NCBI GenBank assembly: GCA_026996295.1
Contig: JALWLL010000006.1
Span: 1 to 64,000, forward strand
Source: Sulfurimonas sp.
GTDB taxonomy: Bacteria; Campylobacterota; Campylobacteria; Campylobacterales; Sulfurimonadaceae
DNA: 64,000 bases
Direction of reading: 5' to 3'
Positions 61,276-64,000 of the stretch are shown in pieces. The notes under the pieces were generated by a model that had not been told where the DNA came from, did not search any database, and saw only the letters and a list, made by a program, of their open reading frames with translations. Made by a program: the position numbers and the translations under genes. Numbering within the stretch: the stretch's first letter is position 1; each line of letters begins with the position of its first letter.

Positions 61276-62244
61276 CTACCTTTTCTCTTTTTTATCTCGT
61301 TGATCATCTTTGTCCCGTAAGAAAAATGGTCTGTTGGAGGCATGAGGATTATGACAATCAACACACTCTTTTGTCTTATCTATCCCACCTTGACACTCAG
61401 AGTTATCTAATTCTCTTGCTTTAATATGTTTGTCTTTATGACAACCAAGACATATCTCATCCACAGGTTTTCTTACAAACTTGCTGTAAGGACTAGAGTG
61501 TGGATTATGACATTTATTACAGTTTCCGGAGTCCAAGGGCTCATGTCGGTATCTGGCCTTACTCCATTTTTTATAATTGCTTTTATGGCATTTAAAACAC
61601 TCCTGATCTACCGGTTGTGCCGCCAAGTATTTTGAACGCCCCTGGTTTTGCATGTTTTCCACACCTGCTTTACCGTTATGACAAGCGCCACACAGCCAGT
61701 TAACAGCCGGAGCATGCCCAAATTTATCCTTTGTTATATGGCTGTGGCATACATAGCAATTTGATTCTTTGACATCGATAAACGCCACGTTTTTGATCTC
61801 ATTTGAGGTCATCTTGTGGCACTTTTTGCACAGGGCTTCATTTGTATCTGTATGAAAAAAAGTCTGTTTGTACTGTATTGGTGGGTATCTAAACTCATAG
61901 AAGATATCGGATGCCACATACATTCTTGCAATTTGCTCATCAACCATTTTCCCATCTTTGTAAGCCCTGATAGTTACTCTGTTCTCACCGAGACGAAGTA
62001 AAATATTTTTACAGTTCATAGTTGCTGTTTTACCTATTTTTACACTCTTTTCCTCTATAGATGTAATTATTTTTAATTCATCTACTTTAGCAGGGGTAAC
62101 TTTTACGACTATATTGATTGTTGCTTCACGATGCAGGGAATAATCTTGAGGGGAGAGGATCTGAATGAGATTTTCTTTTGCTAGCAGATTTACGGAACTT
62201 AAAAGCATAAGTACCGTAAAGACAAAACACTTCAACCGCCTCAT
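61276..62244 (-). CDS. Secreted heptaheme c-type cytochrome (7 CXXCH), paralog of 60262-61272
   Basis: CKKCH, CYVCH, CGACH, CFKCH, CNKCH, CLGCH, CVDCH counted; signal peptide. Confidence 0.92.
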   Translation of the reverse strand: MRRLKCFVFTVLMLLSSVNLLAKENLIQILSPQDYSLHREATINIVVKVTPAKVDELKIITSIEEKSVKIGKTATMNCKNILLRLGENRVTIRAYKDGKMVDEQIARMYVASDIFYEFRYPPIQYKQTFFHTDTNEALCKKCHKMTSNEIKNVAFIDVKESNCYVCHSHITKDKFGHAPAVNWLCGACHNGKAGVENMQNQGRSKYLAAQPVDQECFKCHKSNYKKWSKARYRHEPLDSGNCNKCHNPHSSPYSKFVRKPVDEICLGCHKDKHIKARELDNSECQGGIDKTKECVDCHNPHASNRPFFLRDKDDQRDKKEKR

Positions 62245-63755
62245 CGTCCTATCCCTTTGGGCTCAAATCGGTCATATTCAAACTTTTTATGACAAGCCGG
62301 AGCACATGAGCCACCGGTTCCCGTATCTATATAGCGCAGAGGAAATTTCACTCCATTAAAGTCAGTATAACTTCTAATCAGATGGGTATATTTAGAAGCG
62401 TGAACATCATGACATGCTCTACACGTTCTTCCCTTTCTGTCATTTACATGAAGATAGTGCAGATTCACATCACCATCTCTAAAGTTTGTGATATTACCAT
62501 CTTCAGTATATTGCATACTTACTTTTTTCTCTTCATGACATTTAAAACAGAAAAAGTCTTTATTCTCAAAGTTATCATAGAAGTTTTTCGTAAATGACTT
62601 TCTCAAAATACTAAAGTTATTAGAACCATGAGGATCATGACATGCGCCACAGCCACCATCCTTTCCATTTGGTTCTTTTATAGGTTTATGCCAATTTGGA
62701 TTCTCTTTGAGATGTTTCTTGATATTAAGAAGCATACCGCCGTCTTCATCCGATTTCACTTGCTTATCGTGACACTGCAAACATGTTGCCACAGGATTTT
62801 TCTGAAGCAGTTTTTTATACTTTGTCGCATGTGGGTTGTGGCACTCAAGACAGTGTTTTTTACTTGTGTTGACACCGCCATGTTTGTACTTAGAGTCATG
62901 TACCTTATCACCTATCTCATCATGACAATCAAGGCACAGATCCATTTTCCCATCAAAATGCAGGAGTGATTTATACTCAGCAGTATGCGCATCATGACAC
63001 TCTAAACAATTTTTCTTCACAATCGGTTTATGTTTTACACGAAGGTTCATGTTAACAAATTTCTTTTTCGCCTTATCTTTAAAAGAACTCGATCTGTCAT
63101 GACATTTCAAACACAAGTTATTCACAGAATCTGCTTTGAGTAATTTTTTTGTATTGGACTGATGAGGATCGTGACAATCCATACACTTACCGTCTTTAAC
63201 AGGTTTATGATCAAACTTTTTCGTATAGCGCGTTTTATGACAACCATAACAGATATCGACTATATTCTTTTTAACAAGCTCTCCCGGTTTGTTATGCTTA
63301 GAAGTATGGCATATTTTACATGCTCCCATTTTAAATGGTTCATGTAAATATTTTTTAAGAGGTTTAAATTTATCTGGAAGGGCATCAAGACTCACAAGTT
63401 GAGCTTTCTTGATCTTTGTTTTAGTGTGGTGTACCACCTCTTCTTCTCTAATCTCATCAAGAGCTATCTCTTTAGGCACTTTTTGCGCTTCAAGCAATGC
63501 CTTGACCTTTGCTTCTTTTTTTCTGTCAATAGAGCTTTTAAACTCATTTGCCAACTTAGTCACATTGATATCTTCAAGCTCTTCATCACTAATGTTATAA
63601 TCAAAATCTTCATAAGCATGTTTTGCCGTTGAAAGACTATAAGTAATATTACCTACAATAGTAGCAAATTTAGCAAGTTTTTCAGCAACACCATAATGTT
63701 GAAATGTAAATATTCCTACTGCAACAATCACAAGTAGTATTACCAATTTTTTCAT
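62241..63755 (-). CDS. Membrane-anchored multiheme c-type cytochrome (11 CXXCH plus one CX3CH)
   Basis: CKICH, CYGCH, CMDCH, CLKCH, CLECH, CLDCH, CLECH, CLQCH, CGACH, CFKCH, CRACH, CAPACH counted; uncleaved-looking N-terminal TM. Confidence 0.92.
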   Translation of the reverse strand: MKKLVILLVIVAVGIFTFQHYGVAEKLAKFATIVGNITYSLSTAKHAYEDFDYNISDEELEDINVTKLANEFKSSIDRKKEAKVKALLEAQKVPKEIALDEIREEEVVHHTKTKIKKAQLVSLDALPDKFKPLKKYLHEPFKMGACKICHTSKHNKPGELVKKNIVDICYGCHKTRYTKKFDHKPVKDGKCMDCHDPHQSNTKKLLKADSVNNLCLKCHDRSSSFKDKAKKKFVNMNLRVKHKPIVKKNCLECHDAHTAEYKSLLHFDGKMDLCLDCHDEIGDKVHDSKYKHGGVNTSKKHCLECHNPHATKYKKLLQKNPVATCLQCHDKQVKSDEDGGMLLNIKKHLKENPNWHKPIKEPNGKDGGCGACHDPHGSNNFSILRKSFTKNFYDNFENKDFFCFKCHEEKKVSMQYTEDGNITNFRDGDVNLHYLHVNDRKGRTCRACHDVHASKYTHLIRSYTDFNGVKFPLRYIDTGTGGSCAPACHKKFEYDRFEPKGIGR

Positions 63756-63808
63756 CTGTGTTACCTTTATCTATACTAGAATTATATTGCTACTATTATA
63801 GTTTAATC

Positions 63809-64000
63809 TTATTTAAATTTTCCTACAGGACATCTTTTTTCGATTACTTTATTACGAAGTAGTTTCTTTCTGTCCGCCTGGTGAGGTGAATGACATTTAT
63901 TACAGTCAAGTGCAGCCATACGCTTATCAATATGTTTCTTTGGTTCATGGCAGGTGTAACAAAGCTGCGCAACAGTATGCGTTGTAATAGCTGCAGGCTT
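63809..64000 (-). CDS. C-terminal part of another multiheme c-type cytochrome (runs off right edge)
   Basis: Reverse strand reads ..LCYTCHEPKKHIDKRMAALDCNKCHSPHQADRKKLLRNKVIEKRCPVGKFK*; two CXXCH in the visible part. Confidence 0.85.
   Translation of the reverse strand, partial: KPAAITTHTVAQLCYTCHEPKKHIDKRMAALDCNKCHSPHQADRKKLLRNKVIEKRCPVGKFK

Noticed and set aside
1-64000. tRNA/rRNA genes, CRISPR arrays, transposases, prophage
   Set aside because: Looked for in all intergenic gaps and ORFs; none recognised by eye. A tRNAscan/Infernal run would be needed to exclude small RNAs.

Overview
The window reads as chromosomal DNA from a Campylobacterota bacterium, Sulfurimonas-like by gene content (inference only; no search was run). 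It is densely coding, mostly housekeeping and metabolic genes: glyQ, purE, trxA/trxB, dapB, purF, hisIE, ilvE, pstS/pstCAB/phoU, glnA, leuA, mrcA-type PBP, maf, alaS. Accessory modules sit between them: a type I R-M locus (hsdM-hsdS) followed by an HTH gene running off the left edge; a Y-family polymerase next to a DUF234/PD-(D/E)XK-like protein; an M6 metalloprotease with a separately encoded propeptide-like protein; two GGDEF-EAL proteins each abutting a periplasmic-binding-type gene (one NMT1-like, one YfiR-like with a TonB receptor); a two-component system with a small Met/Gln-rich secreted protein; and a cluster of at least four multiheme c-type cytochromes running off the right edge. Regulatory patterns read directly: three Pho-box-like 11-bp-period repeats at the same distance from -10 hexamers around pst; a near-identical pair of 11-bp-period direct repeats bracketing the two-component system; and a 13-bp direct repeat at 21-bp spacing between a truncated globin and a polytopic membrane protein gene. 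No rRNA, tRNA, CRISPR array, transposase or prophage was recognised.
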